A stretch of 5,205 bases of DNA from Deltaproteobacteria bacterium (GTDB taxonomy: Bacteria; Bdellovibrionota; UBA1018): assembly GCA_016194835.1 (NCBI GenBank), contig JACQAU010000082.1, forward strand, positions 1 to 5,205, written 5' to 3'. This document shows positions 4,989 through 5,205 of this stretch, piece by piece. Both the position numbers and the translations under genes were made by a program. The notes under the pieces were generated by a model. The model was not told where the DNA came from, made no database searches, and saw only the letters and a list, made by a program, of their open reading frames with translations. Numbering within the stretch: position 1 is the first letter of the stretch; the number at the start of each line of letters is the position of its first letter.

Positions 4989-5205
4989 ATGGAAAAAGCC
5001 GATCCCCTACTTACAAAAACTGAATTTTCAAAAACATGGAATTGGTTTTTTGACGAACTCATACCAAATTATGTAAAACAGAAGTACTCCCCAAAAGCGT
5101 CATGGAAGACCAAACCATTTTGTGAACAAGATATATATTTTTTCATAAAAGGTATAAGAAAACTGTCTCAAATCCTGACGTTAGAGCGAAGCCCAAAACA
5201 AATTG
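4989..5205 (+). CDS. Unidentified protein, N-terminal part (72 aa, runs off the window)
   Basis: An ATG at 4989 opens a frame that stays open to the end of the window. It begins MEKADPLLTKTEFSKTWNWF and continues with FDELIPNYVKQKYSPKASWK and later YFFIKGIRKLSQILTLER. The composition is that of a soluble, cytoplasmic, basic-aromatic protein, with no signal peptide or membrane segment. An in-frame TAA at 4956-4958 and the absence of other start codons support this start, although no Shine-Dalgarno sequence precedes it (AGTAACACAATT). I do not recognise the family from this part alone. It is divergent from the zinc-ribbon gene, with the palindrome between them. Confidence 0.75.
   Translation, partial: MEKADPLLTKTEFSKTWNWFFDELIPNYVKQKYSPKASWKTKPFCEQDIYFFIKGIRKLSQILTLERSPKQI

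Overview
The window is AT-rich DNA, probably from a Bdellovibrio-like bacterium (Bdellovibrionota). That placement is an inference. It rests on a lysine-rich small protein with a zinc ribbon split around a membrane hairpin, a secreted DUF4360-like protein and an orphan lipoprotein, all of which resemble proteins I associate with that group. No single marker gene proves it.

Left part (1-1143): the edge holds a remnant of a DDE-type insertion-sequence transposase on the minus strand. It is followed, also on the minus strand, by a polytopic membrane protein of unknown function. Upstream of that gene (about 1140-1600) are several short protein-like minus-strand frames. Two of them sit in operon-like spacing with the membrane gene, and the others look like gene remnants.

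Middle-left (about 1650-2036, plus strand): two broken genes lie 5 bases apart. The first is the C-terminal half of DNA-3-methyladenine glycosylase I (tag), with in-frame stops upstream. The second is the first 35 codons of a VOC/glyoxalase-fold protein. With the transposase remnant, this makes 1-87 and 1200-2040 a stretch of decaying, formerly mobile or discarded DNA.

Middle (2046-4258): a DUF4360-like secreted protein (minus strand), with its own terminator, is divergent from a lipoprotein (plus strand). They share a 288-base AT-rich intergenic region with several small dyads. The lipoprotein gene runs into the stop codon of a convergent zinc-ribbon membrane protein gene, and the stop codons overlap.

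Right part (4732-5205): the zinc-ribbon gene and a partial plus-strand gene are divergent. The most striking structure in the window lies between them: a 173-base palindrome with two 46-base, 17% GC arms, complementary except for one position, around an 81-base, 69% GC core that contains smaller hairpins and a repeated CCA(A)GGATGGC motif. It looks like a non-coding mobile or structured repeat (MITE- or REP-like). One arm supplies an ATG in frame with the zinc-ribbon gene. No clear defence system, CRISPR array, tRNA or rRNA was seen.
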